From Comamonadaceae bacterium UBA4962 (GTDB lineage Bacteria; Pseudomonadota; Gammaproteobacteria; Burkholderiales; Burkholderiaceae_C), in assembly GCA_002397315.1 (NCBI GenBank), contig DHAE01000007.1, forward strand, positions 334,875 to 398,874: a stretch of 64,000 nucleotides of DNA, written 5' to 3'. Below, piece after piece: positions 55,000-63,592 of the stretch (positions within the stretch are counted from its first letter, which is position 1; every line of letters begins with the position of its first letter). Under the pieces are notes generated by a model. That model was not told the DNA's origin, ran no database searches, and saw nothing but the letters and a program-made list of their open reading frames with translations. The position numbers and the translations under genes were made by a program.

Positions 55000-57948
55000 A
55001 TGTCGAGCTACCGGTACAGATTTGTCGGCTACGAGAAACTGCCATCGGCGCTGAACGCCGACGACGTGCAACTGCACTGCCGCCTTCCTGACCGCCTTGT
55101 GCAGGAGATCCGCGACAGCAACTACGCCAGGCGCTACCACTTGGCGCTCGCTGTGCAGTTGTCCTTTGTCTCCCTCACCGGCAGGAATCCCGACAGCAAA
55201 TTGGCCATGCCTCGGGCCATGCTGCATTTGTTGTGCGATCAGCTGGGTCTTCATTCGACCGCGATAGCGTCGCTCAAACCGATCTACTTCAACGCGGAAC
55301 GTACCCTCGCCAACCACCGTGCCTGGGTTCGAGAACGACTCGATTTCACGGCCTATGGGGAGGACGCCCAAAACCGACTGGAAGCAGCGCTTGCTCAGCA
55401 GGCCATCGATGCCACGTCAGTGCAGGAACTATTCAACGCGGCCGAGAGATGGCTCTTTGACAACCGCATTGTCCTGCCGGGTAAGCGTCACTTGGAGGAT
55501 CTGGCGCGATCAGCGTACCGCGTCGTCGAAGAGTTGGCTCTCGCAACTATCCGCGCGGCAGTGACCCCCGTGCGCCTGCGCGCTCTCCTCAAAGTCATGC
55601 TTGAGGAGAGCGTAACACCTGGGATGTCGGTCCTTGAGTGGCTCAAGCAGTCGGCGGGCAAGCACGGCGTGAAGGGCCTCAAGGAGGTCAATTCGCGGAT
55701 TGACGCTCTCAAGGCGCTTGGCGTGCACTTGTGGGACCTGGACGGCCTCTCCATTGGACGAATCCACGCGTTCGCTCAGGCTGTGGTTAACCGCCCGCCT
55801 TCGGAAACTGCACGCCGAGCGGACGACACCCGATCCGTGGAGATCGTGTGTTTCCTCAAGCATCTGCTTGGCGAACTGAGCGATGAAGCGATCTTTCGCA
55901 ATAACCGGCACACCAGCGATATTGTTCGCTCAGGCACTAAACGCGTCCAGGCAAAACAGGCACAGCGCGCCTACGAATACCGCTGCTCGATTGAGTCGAT
56001 GAGGGACATTGCGATCGATCAAACCATGGGCGCAGAGGAGCGCCTCGCGGCGATTGCAACACTGGCAGAGGACATGCTCGGTCGCCCGCCGGTTAGTCAC
56101 GCCGAGGTGGTCCGGGAAACCCTGACCGAGCAGACTTCACGGGTGCGAAATGTTCTCAACGGAATGACCAGTTTGGACTTGCAGGCCGATCCAGCGCATC
56201 AAGATAGCAAGCTGCTGGCGGCACTCCAGACACTGCACGCTTGCGGCGCCAAGGAACTACCGGTGGACTTTGACACTTCCCTGGTCGATTCCAAATGGCG
56301 TCCCTTGCTGGAAGTCCCTGACCGGGCCGCAGCCCTGCGTGCGTTCGAAGGCTGTGCCTTGCTTCGCATTCGCAAGGGCCTGCTGGGAGGTAGTCTTTAC
56401 GTGAACCACAGTGCCACTTACAAGAGCAAAGAGAGCCTATTGATCCCACAGGAAGAGTGGGCCCGGGACAAGGAAGCTCTTTGCGAAGCCTATGGTTTGG
56501 AGCTCGATCCCAAGAGGGCCCTGGAATTGCAATACGAACTGCTGCGTGCCGGGCTGGCAGATTTGGAGGTCGCCCTGGAGAAAGGCTTGCTCGAAATCGA
56601 TGATGACGGGTCGGTACGTCTGCCGGCAATCCGTGCCATGGATGAGGAGCCGGAATTACGCCGCACGAACCAGTTCCTGAGCGAGTCCATCGGCACGACA
56701 CAGTTGCCGGACATCATCCTGGAGATCGACAGCCGCACCCAGATCAGCACCACGCTACTGGGCCGCCAGCCTGAGACTGCGCAGGAGCTCGTCGCCCTGT
56801 ATGCCGGTTTGCTGGCGCACGGTACCGAGATCGATGCCAAAGCGGCCGCTTCTATGATTCCTGGTGTTCCGGTCAGCCATGTCTCCGCTGCAATGCGAAT
56901 GCTGGAGGCCCCAGGCCGCCTGCGGGAGGCCAACGACAAAGTGGTTGCTTTTCAGCAGCGCTTCCCCATCGTGAATCTCTGGAGCGACGGCAGCAAAGCC
57001 TCGTCGGACATGATGGCTCTGGATGCTACGCGCCACCTGTCCATTGCCCGGACCGATCCGCGCCGCAAGACCGCAGCTGCAGGCATCTATACCCACATTC
57101 TGGGGAGCTACCCGGTGATCTTCGACCAGCCCATCGTGTTGATGACGCGTCAGGATGCCCCGGCAGTCCACGGGATAGATGCATACAACTCCAAGGGCGA
57201 GGATCGCATCAAGGTTGACCTTCTTGCGGTCGATACCCACGGCTACACATACGCAGGCATGAGCGTGGCCAAGCTGCTGAAGTTTGACTTGTGCCCCCAA
57301 CTGGCTGGCTTGCCCGACTGCAAGATCTGGACGCCCCGCGCGATCAAAGTGCCTGAGTTGCTGGAAAAGGTGGCCATTCCTTCGATCACGGAAAAGGCCA
57401 TTCGCGAGGGTTGGGATCAGGCAATGCGCCTCATGGCCTCCATTCGGTCCGGGCGGGTCAGCGTCGCCTGGGCGCTGGCGCGCCACGGAAGCGCCGCTGC
57501 AGGGGATGACGTCCGCCGCTGCCTGGACCAGTATGGACGTTTGCTCCGCTCCGTCTTTCTGTGCGACTACTTTACCAACGATGCCTTCAGGCGAGAGATC
57601 CATACGCTGCTCAACCGGGGCGAATCCGTACATCAGCTTCAGCGCGCCATCTACTACGGCCGCATCACAGCAGAGCGCGGCCGGCGCCGCGATGAACTCA
57701 AATCCATCTCTGGCGCACACGCCTTACTGACGAACATGGTGATCTGCTGGAACACGATGAAGCTCCAAGAGACCGTGGATCGCCTGAAGGCTGGCGGCCA
57801 GCGCATCGAGGACGCTGTACTGCGGCGAATTGGACCTGTGCACTTCGGGCACATCAATTTCCGAGGCCTCATGAGCTTCAGCGTGGATCGTTACGCTAGC
57901 GTGCTCCTGCGGGCCCCATCGTCGTCAAAACGAGCTCGCACTGGATAA
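55000..57948 (+). CDS. tnpA: Tn3-family transposase TnpA, 982 aa
   Basis: DDE transposase for replicative transposition. The N-terminal DUF4158-like region (RLPDRLVQEIRDSNYARRYH) binds the ends; the catalytic part includes LWSDGSKASSDMMALDATRH, FDQPIVLMTRQDAPAVHGID, and the C-terminal RRRDELKSISGAHALLTNMV with the catalytic Glu. Length is normal and the frame intact. The alternative GTG start at 54985 adds five residues. No resolvase gene is adjacent. Confidence 0.92.
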   Translation: MSSYRYRFVGYEKLPSALNADDVQLHCRLPDRLVQEIRDSNYARRYHLALAVQLSFVSLTGRNPDSKLAMPRAMLHLLCDQLGLHSTAIASLKPIYFNAERTLANHRAWVRERLDFTAYGEDAQNRLEAALAQQAIDATSVQELFNAAERWLFDNRIVLPGKRHLEDLARSAYRVVEELALATIRAAVTPVRLRALLKVMLEESVTPGMSVLEWLKQSAGKHGVKGLKEVNSRIDALKALGVHLWDLDGLSIGRIHAFAQAVVNRPPSETARRADDTRSVEIVCFLKHLLGELSDEAIFRNNRHTSDIVRSGTKRVQAKQAQRAYEYRCSIESMRDIAIDQTMGAEERLAAIATLAEDMLGRPPVSHAEVVRETLTEQTSRVRNVLNGMTSLDLQADPAHQDSKLLAALQTLHACGAKELPVDFDTSLVDSKWRPLLEVPDRAAALRAFEGCALLRIRKGLLGGSLYVNHSATYKSKESLLIPQEEWARDKEALCEAYGLELDPKRALELQYELLRAGLADLEVALEKGLLEIDDDGSVRLPAIRAMDEEPELRRTNQFLSESIGTTQLPDIILEIDSRTQISTTLLGRQPETAQELVALYAGLLAHGTEIDAKAAASMIPGVPVSHVSAAMRMLEAPGRLREANDKVVAFQQRFPIVNLWSDGSKASSDMMALDATRHLSIARTDPRRKTAAAGIYTHILGSYPVIFDQPIVLMTRQDAPAVHGIDAYNSKGEDRIKVDLLAVDTHGYTYAGMSVAKLLKFDLCPQLAGLPDCKIWTPRAIKVPELLEKVAIPSITEKAIREGWDQAMRLMASIRSGRVSVAWALARHGSAAAGDDVRRCLDQYGRLLRSVFLCDYFTNDAFRREIHTLLNRGESVHQLQRAIYYGRITAERGRRRDELKSISGAHALLTNMVICWNTMKLQETVDRLKAGGQRIEDAVLRRIGPVHFGHINFRGLMSFSVDRYASVLLRAPSSSKRARTG

Positions 57949-57969
57949 CACTCAACAGGTGTTCATTTC

Positions 57970-58005
57970 CGATTTCTATTTTTTCTCTGCAGAATCGGAA
58001 AGTTG
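57970..58005. repeat. Direct repeat copy 1 downstream of tnpA
   Basis: CGATTTC, a T-run, then TGCAGAATCGGAAAGTTG. With the bases just before it TTTCCGATT pairs with AATCGGAAA (57993-58001). Closely similar to 58046-58080. Confidence 0.65.
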
Positions 58006-58045
58006 CTCCATACAAATCAATAACTTAGCCCACTCGACCATTTCG

Positions 58046-58080
58046 CGATTTCATTTTTTTCGTGCAAAACCGGAAAGTTG
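58046..58080. repeat. Direct repeat copy 2 downstream of tnpA
   Basis: CGATTTCATTTTTTTCG then TGCAAAACCGGAAAGTTG. The AACCGGAAAG string also occurs in the left terminal repeat at 54917, so these may be transposase or resolution sites. Confidence 0.6.
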
Positions 58081-58100
58081 GCTGCGTAAGGTTGCCACTG

Positions 58101-58553
58101 TCACAGCAGCGATCGAAGGCGCATGGAAATTCCCGGCCCATCTGCGAGCACCAAGCCCGTTCGGCCATTGGTCAGCAACAACGATTTGCAAAATGGCCGA
58201 AAAAGCCACGACCTGTCATCCAGCGCTAGCCAGGGCCGGTGCTGCGCCTGGTTGGCCCAAAGCCAGGCGTGGCATTCCGCCTCTCGCTGGTAGGCGACCA
58301 GGGTATTGGGCACGTTCTTGAGGTCGCTGTAGTTTGGGGTGGCCCCCAGGATTCGTGCGGCTATGTCCGAGGAGAACCGTCGTTGGAGCGCCTGCACTGG
58401 CTCTTGCAGACGCCATGTGCTGGTGATCACCACATCGCAGTCCGGTACGTTTCTCAATGCCGCCTCAAGGACGGGCAGACAGCAGAAATGCTTTGATTCA
58501 TGGCAGTGCTCCGGATGCAGCACGCCATCGATATCCAAAAACAGGATGGGCAT
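58101..58553 (-). CDS. HAD-superfamily phosphatase (Swiss-army-knife RNA-repair type), 150 aa
   Basis: HAD motif I MPILFLDIDGVLHPE with the nucleophile Asp, motif II VITSTWR, and a C-terminal ALDDRSWLF. This small cap-less form matches the HAD domain found with RNA-repair and toxin systems, but it also occurs alone. Alternative start at 58574. It is divergent from the XRE regulator. Confidence 0.75.
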   Translation of the reverse strand: MPILFLDIDGVLHPEHCHESKHFCCLPVLEAALRNVPDCDVVITSTWRLQEPVQALQRRFSSDIAARILGATPNYSDLKNVPNTLVAYQREAECHAWLWANQAQHRPWLALDDRSWLFRPFCKSLLLTNGRTGLVLADGPGISMRLRSLL

Positions 58554-58665
58554 GGTGGTTAGTACGAAACACATTCCCTGCGGGCAGAAATTTCTCTAGA
58601 AAATCCGGCGCAATGAGACTAGTTAGTCGTGGTCTTTTTGGTCGCCTTGGGAGGAAATCGGATGA

Positions 58666-58968
58666 ATGTCCTCCCGAAAGCGTGTTCCACCCCAAGCCGA
58701 CTTTGGTCGGGCGCTGCAGCAATTGCGCGCGGCACGCGGCTTGGTTCAGGAAGACATGTTGCTGGCCACAAGCCGGCGGCACATCAGCCGTATCGAACAG
58801 GGCCATCAAGTGCCCAGCGTGCGCACGATCGAAATGTTGGCTGAGCAAATGCAGCTTCATCCGTTGACGCTGGTCGCCGCTGCGTACTGCCCGAACCTCG
58901 ACGCAGCCTCGGTCAACGAAATCCTCAAGGCCGTCAAAGCTGACTTCAAGAGTATCGCTTCAGACTAG
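58666..58968 (+). CDS. XRE-family HTH regulator, 100 aa
   Basis: Cro/CI-type HTH: FGRALQQLRAARGLVQEDML, ATSRRHISRIEQGHQVPSVR, TIEMLAEQMQLHPLTLVAAA. GGGAGGAAATCGG precedes the start; ATG at 58662 is out of frame. Probably represses itself and the divergent HAD gene. Its stop overlaps the stop of the gene on the other strand by four bases. Confidence 0.8.
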   Translation: MSSRKRVPPQADFGRALQQLRAARGLVQEDMLLATSRRHISRIEQGHQVPSVRTIEMLAEQMQLHPLTLVAAAYCPNLDAASVNEILKAVKADFKSIASD

Positions 58969-59402
58969 GCATGGCACGCCGAATCGGCATGCTCCCGGGC
59001 GTCCTTGACCAGCATTTCAAGGCCTTCCATCACGCCGGATCCAACAGGCGTTGCATCCTGGCGCTCCAGCATCCGGTTGACGATCTCGCGATCAACTGCA
59101 GTGCTCAGAAAGCACAGTGCCGCCTGCAGGGTTTCCAGACCAACCTCCAATTGGTCACCTACCCGCTCGGCGCCCGCTTTGGAAAGAAGCAAGAGCGCGA
59201 TCGGTAAAGCCGCGCGTGCGGTGTCATGACCGCCATTCCATCCAACACCGGCCAGAAGGTCTCTGAACTGGTCTGCCACTAGCAGAAGGTGCTTCTCATC
59301 GAGCGCGTCCGGCAAGATTGCTTCCCATCCATGTGTCTGAATCAGACGCACCATGTCTGTTGCGCCAAAGTTTCCGAGTGTCGCTTTTTCCAAACGTAGC
59401 AT
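58965..59402 (-). CDS. Hypothetical protein, 145 aa
   Basis: Not recognised. All-helical and soluble (LLVADQFRDLLAGVGWNGGH, LETLQAALCFLSTAVDREIV). Convergent with the XRE gene and divergent from the mobile mystery protein gene, whose promoter region it shares. Confidence 0.5.
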   Translation of the reverse strand: MLRLEKATLGNFGATDMVRLIQTHGWEAILPDALDEKHLLLVADQFRDLLAGVGWNGGHDTARAALPIALLLLSKAGAERVGDQLEVGLETLQAALCFLSTAVDREIVNRMLERQDATPVGSGVMEGLEMLVKDAREHADSACHA

Positions 59403-59586
59403 TCTTCGCCATCCAAGTTAATATGAGACTAATTGGTCCCATTTCTGAGACCGTGGGGGCGCGAAGATAGCTGAGCGCGAATGGCGTTTGCGCTTTCGCA
59501 GCGGGCATCCCACTCAATGGAAAGCTACCAGTTGTCTGAACCCCAGGGGCAGGCAACCAGCCTGTTGCCGTACCTGTTGGACTCTC

Positions 59587-60024
59587 TTGAAAAACCGCTT
59601 TGATATCGCCCGCCTGGCTGAACTGGACCGACAGTTTTGCGATTTCGCCAAACTGCAGCGCAGCGCCACGCCACGGTGTGGGTGGGCCAAGACGGTTCGG
59701 CTAGCGCTCGGCATGAGCTCCAATGCGTTGGGTGAGCGTCTGGGCGTGACCGCCCAAGGGGTCCGCAAGCTTGAGCAGGCCGAAGCAAATGGCACGATCA
59801 CGTTGAACACACTCGCCCGCCTTGCCCATGGCTTGGACTGCGAGGTGCACTACATGTTCGTTCCACGAACGAGTTTGGTGGAGCAGGTCCTCAGGCGCAC
59901 ACACGAAGTCGCCGGAACGCCCATGCCTTCAACGCCTGTGTTGACCGAGGCCATGACCGAAGCACAAACGCTGGCCGCTCTTTCAACCATGCTCGCCCAT
60001 GTCAACAAGCGGGGCCTGTGGTAG
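59587..60024 (+). CDS. Mobile mystery protein A-like HTH protein, 145 aa
   Basis: Pattern: RLAELDRQFCDFAKLQRSAT, PRCGWAKTVRLALGMSSNAL, GERLGVTAQGVRKLEQAEAN, GTITLNTLARLAHGLDCEVH, YMFVPRTSLVEQVL. This is the MMP-A family, usually paired with mobile mystery protein B (a Fic protein). No Fic gene is present. The TTG at 59587 gives the family's usual length and N-terminus (KNRFDIARLAEL); longer in-frame starts reach 59488. Confidence 0.7.
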   Translation: MKNRFDIARLAELDRQFCDFAKLQRSATPRCGWAKTVRLALGMSSNALGERLGVTAQGVRKLEQAEANGTITLNTLARLAHGLDCEVHYMFVPRTSLVEQVLRRTHEVAGTPMPSTPVLTEAMTEAQTLAALSTMLAHVNKRGLW

Positions 60025-60109
60025 CCACAACACGACGGGTTGGGCCCGGCTCCTGCTCGAAACGGTGCCGCCTCTGCAATTCGTCATCACTGGTATCATC
60101 CCGCGCAAA

Positions 60110-60170
60110 GCAAGCCCCCGGTGCGACCTCTGCGAAAGCATGCCCCCGGGGGCGACGTTTTTTCGCCGAT
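60110..60170. other. Intergenic GC-rich hairpin with T-run
   Basis: In the 293-base gap before the MFS gene, GCCCCCGGGGGC is followed by GACGTTTTTT, with CCCCCGG also at 60115. Perhaps a terminator for the gene ending at 60024. A second hairpin (GGCGT...ACGCC) lies near 60210. No gene seen. Confidence 0.4.
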
Positions 60171-60317
60171 TCCTCGATCAATGAGCCCACTACCATGCGC
60201 GTGAGGTAATTGGCGTGCATGAGTGCATGTGAACGCCAGACGGAATGTTGCGCCTGTTGTGTGTTGCATCCGCACTGTTGCTTGCTCGTACGGCAGGTGC
60301 TTTAGAGTACGCCGGAT

Positions 60318-61535
60318 CTACCTCTGTTCTCCCGGCGCTTGCTCACTAGTGGAAAAAGCACTTGGCGCGGCGACTGCCAACAGCGCCAGAAAAGCCGCTA
60401 CCCCCAATCCCGCTGAAACCCACAGAGCACCGGCTCCCAGTCGATCCAAGCAAAGTCCAAACACCCAGGGCGAAGCCGCTTGTGCAATCCGTGCGGGCAC
60501 CATGAGCACTCCCTGCCGGTGCCCATACCCCGCTGGCCCAAACAACACCAGGGGCAACGTCCCCTTGGCAATCGTCAGGATGCCATTGCCCGCGCCGTGG
60601 AACATCGCAAACAGCGCGGCCGTCGGTGCTCCGGCAATTGCGAGCAGCCCTGCACCCACCGGATGCATCAGCGCCGCGAGACGTGCGGACAGCAGAGGGT
60701 GTACATGCCGAAGCAGACCAAACTCCAGCAACCGACCTGCGACCTGCGCCGGCCCGACCAACGCTCCGACGGCCACGGCGGTGGCTAGCGTGGCACCACC
60801 CTCGTGCAGCAGGCGCGGGAGATGGGCGGCCATGGCGGTACTCGTGAACCAGGTAGCAGCAAAAACGAAGGCCAGCAGCGCAGTGGTATGGCGCGCAGGG
60901 GCTGGTACAGGCTCAGGGGTTGGCAGTGCTGCATCGAGTCCCGTCGATGACTGTGCTGTGCCTTCGGCTAGAGCCCGGCGCGGTATCACCGCGTTCAGCG
61001 GTAGGCCCACCACCAAATGCAGTCCAGCCCAGGCCCAGCAGACTCCACGCCATCCCCACTGAGACTCCATCCACATCGACAGCGGCCATCCCACCGTGCT
61101 GGCAAAGCCTGCGATCAGCGTGATGCCCGTGATCTGGTTGCGCGCGTTCTTGCCGTGCAGGTGCACCAGCGCTGCAAACGCCGCTTCGTACAAGCCACTG
61201 CCCATGCCAACCCCCAGCAGGAGCCACGCAGCAAACAGTGTCCAGGGACCCTGGGCCATGGCAAGAGCTGACAAGCCGAACGCAAACGCGACACTGGTCG
61301 CCATCAGCACTGGCCGTCCACCGAGTCCATCAATGGCACGACCGGCATGAGGGCCCAAGAGCGCTGAAACGACCAGCGCGCAAGAGAACGCCGCAAACAC
61401 CATCGGCGTTGAGACTCCCAAGTCCTTGGCCATGGGTGCCGCCAAGATGGCTGGCAGGTAGTAGGTCGAAGCCCAGGCCAGGGTCTGCGCTGTTCCAAGG
61501 CTGGCTACCGTGGTTGCCGATTTGATGGTGCTCAA
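60318..61535 (-). CDS. Major facilitator superfamily transporter, 405 aa
   Basis: Twelve membrane segments can be traced; the loop after helix 2-3 reads GPHAGRAIDGLGGRPVLMAT, the MFS A-motif. No substrate-specific motif. It is the last gene of the minus-strand arsenic cluster, so arsenical export or a related role is likely from context only. The frame has a Pro/Ala-rich central loop near residue 205. Confidence 0.78.
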   Translation of the reverse strand: MSTIKSATTVASLGTAQTLAWASTYYLPAILAAPMAKDLGVSTPMVFAAFSCALVVSALLGPHAGRAIDGLGGRPVLMATSVAFAFGLSALAMAQGPWTLFAAWLLLGVGMGSGLYEAAFAALVHLHGKNARNQITGITLIAGFASTVGWPLSMWMESQWGWRGVCWAWAGLHLVVGLPLNAVIPRRALAEGTAQSSTGLDAALPTPEPVPAPARHTTALLAFVFAATWFTSTAMAAHLPRLLHEGGATLATAVAVGALVGPAQVAGRLLEFGLLRHVHPLLSARLAALMHPVGAGLLAIAGAPTAALFAMFHGAGNGILTIAKGTLPLVLFGPAGYGHRQGVLMVPARIAQAASPWVFGLCLDRLGAGALWVSAGLGVAAFLALLAVAAPSAFSTSEQAPGEQR

Positions 61536-61568
61536 CGCGATTCCTCTTTGGGATGCTGGTGATGATGC

Positions 61569-61808
61569 TCAGGAGCAGCAGGTCGTGCGACGGGGAGTGG
61601 CCGACAGCGCAGGATCCTTGTCCGCTGCGGAGCAGCCGCATTCTGGGTTTCCTGCAGATTTCTCCGCCTCGTCAAGGGCGCAGCACGCCGACGTATCTCT
61701 CACCGCAGGACCACCGCAGCAAATGATGCCGGAGCGGATGTTTGCGGGGCAGGAGCGGCAAGGTCCACAGAAAAGATGCCTGCTTGTGGCAGACCGAGCC
61801 GCACCTCG
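61569..61808 (-). other. Cysteine-rich open frame in the arsenic cluster, no sure start
   Basis: In the 425-base gap between the MFS and desaturase genes, a minus-strand frame of about 79 codons between stops contains CGPCRSC, IICCGG, ACCALDEAEKSAG, ECGCS and a terminal CCS. Only a GTG near the middle could start it (38 residues). It may be a small metalloid-binding protein, or the remnant of one. Confidence 0.35.
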
Positions 61809-61960
61809 TCAGTAACCGTATCTGCAAGTAGGTGCGCCGCAATACTTATCAGTCAGAGCAGCATCGCTGAGGTTCAGGCCTTTTCAAAATCGTGCACCCG
61901 GGCGCAGGGCTGCAGACACATTGTGCGGCGGATGCAGAAACGAATTTGCTGAGGCTTCGT

Positions 61961-62842
61961 TCAGGCGCGGCAGCATTCAGGCAGGAACATTGACTTGAGC
62001 TGCGTCCAGTAGCCCGCACGCGCTGGGTATTCCGTGGTGGACGAGAACAACCCGACCTGCGCGGGATCGTTCTTTCCTGGCTGGTAGCGGAAGGTGCCGA
62101 AGACCTGGTCCCAGAGGATAAATGCGCTCCCGAAGTTCGCATCGGCCTCGGCGCATTCTGTGGAGTGGTGCCAGCGGTGCAGTTCGTTGGTACTGAAGAC
62201 GTAGTTGGCCCAGCCGCTGCGCAGGTCCAGGTTTGCATGCTGGAGCATCAACACCGGCTGGGACAACGCCAGATAGGCCAGGATCGCTTCAGAAGAGAAC
62301 CCGAGCAGCATGGCTGGCAGCATGGACACTGCGAAATTGATCACATGGTTGAGCGGATGGAACCGCAGATTGTTGAGCGCGTATAGGCGCTCGCTGCTGT
62401 GGTGCATCGCATGCAGCCACCACAGAGGGCGGAACACGTGGTGCAGCCGGTGGGACCAGTATTTGCCCAGCTCGATCAGGAGCGCCACCATGACGACCTG
62501 CAGCACAAACGGCAGGCTCTGCAGCCACTCCGAGCCCTGTGCTCTACTGTGCCCGTACACCGCCACCATGGACAGGGTACCCAGCAGCTTGAGCAGCGGC
62601 TCCACCACGCCCACCATGGTGGCGGCACTGGCCCAGTCCGTGGCAGTGTCGCCGCTGGATCGGTTCCAGACGGCGCGGTAGGGAAAGAAGCGCTCCAGTA
62701 CGCTGGCCAGCAGCAGCGTTGTGGCCGAGAGCGCGAGCACCACGATTTCCAGCGGTCCACCGGCTTGGTGAACAGCGGCAAAGGTACTCACGCTGGCCGC
62801 AGCGACCAGTGCGACGAGATTGCGGGAAAGAAAAACGGGCAT
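61961..62842 (-). CDS. Sterol-desaturase/fatty-acid-hydroxylase family protein, 293 aa
   Basis: Membrane di-iron oxygenase. Histidine boxes HRLHH, HAMHH and HRWHH, with four or more membrane segments (VVALVAAASVSTFA-like start, VLALSATTLLLASVL, LQVVMVALLIELGKYW). The substrate cannot be read from sequence. Clustered with arsH and ACR3, where such genes may modify membrane lipids or an organoarsenical; this is inference. Confidence 0.82.
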   Translation of the reverse strand: MPVFLSRNLVALVAAASVSTFAAVHQAGGPLEIVVLALSATTLLLASVLERFFPYRAVWNRSSGDTATDWASAATMVGVVEPLLKLLGTLSMVAVYGHSRAQGSEWLQSLPFVLQVVMVALLIELGKYWSHRLHHVFRPLWWLHAMHHSSERLYALNNLRFHPLNHVINFAVSMLPAMLLGFSSEAILAYLALSQPVLMLQHANLDLRSGWANYVFSTNELHRWHHSTECAEADANFGSAFILWDQVFGTFRYQPGKNDPAQVGLFSSTTEYPARAGYWTQLKSMFLPECCRA

Positions 62843-62878
62843 GTCCGATCCTTCTGTTGACGCTGAAGTGGGACGCGA

Positions 62879-63592
62879 TCAGATACTGCGCTGGTTCACA
62901 CGCTTGGACAGCGCCTCGGCGCTTTCCCGGCGCTCGCTGTACCGATCCACCAGGTAGTCAGCGCAGTCGCGCGTGAGCAGCGTGAACTTGACCAGCTCTT
63001 CCATCACGTCCACCACCCGCTCGTAGTAGCTCGATGGCTTCATGCGGCCGCTCTCGTCGAATTCCAAGAAGGCCTTGGCGACCGATGACTGGTTGGGGAT
63101 GGTGATCATGCGCATCCACCGGCCCAGCACCCGCATCTGGTTGACGGCGTTGAACGACTGCGAGCCGCCCGACACCTCCATCACCGCGAGCGTCTTGCCC
63201 TGCGTTGGCCGCACAGCGCCCACCGACAGAGGTATCCAGTCGATCTGCATCTTCAGGATGCCGGTCATTGCGCCATGGCGTTCCGGTGAGGTCCACACCA
63301 TGCCCTCGGCCCATTGGGCAAGCTCGCGCAGTTCCACCACCTTGGGATGGCTGTCGGGCTCCGAGTCCGGCAGCGGCAGGCCTCGCGGATCGAAGATGCG
63401 GGTTTCTGCCCCCAGGGTGCGCAGCAGCCTGGCGGCTTCCTCCGTCAGCAATCGGCTGTAGGAGCGCTCACGCACCGAGCCATAGAGCAGCAAGATGCGA
63501 GGCGCATGGGTGGAGCGCTGTGCAGGCGCCAGCCGCTCCAGATCGACCTGCTCCAGCAGGGCTGCGTCAACGTTGGGGAGATCCGGATTCAT
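62879..63592 (-). CDS. arsH: ArsH, NADPH-dependent FMN oxidoreductase, 237 aa
   Basis: Flavodoxin-like fold: RILLLYGSVRERSYSRLLTE (FMN-phosphate loop GSVRERS), then DPRGLPLPD, MVWTSPERHGAMTGILKMQI and AVMEVSGGSQSFNAVNQM. ArsH oxidises trivalent organoarsenicals. Its start overlaps the end of the ACR3 gene by 26 bases, so the two are translationally linked. Confidence 0.92.
   Translation of the reverse strand: MNPDLPNVDAALLEQVDLERLAPAQRSTHAPRILLLYGSVRERSYSRLLTEEAARLLRTLGAETRIFDPRGLPLPDSEPDSHPKVVELRELAQWAEGMVWTSPERHGAMTGILKMQIDWIPLSVGAVRPTQGKTLAVMEVSGGSQSFNAVNQMRVLGRWMRMITIPNQSSVAKAFLEFDESGRMKPSSYYERVVDVMEELVKFTLLTRDCADYLVDRYSERRESAEALSKRVNQRSI

Larger units (their letters stand above)
54892..58090. 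mobile_element. Tn3-family transposon, left part; right end not located
   Basis: From the probable left repeat through tnpA and the directly repeated segments behind it. The right boundary given is only the last base that can be tied to it. The genes to 60024, or even the arsenic genes, may be its cargo. Confidence 0.5.

Noticed and set aside
61510..61815. A 101-aa plus-strand frame in the arsenic cluster
   Set aside because: Antisense to the Cys-rich frame and against the direction of the cluster; no ribosome site.
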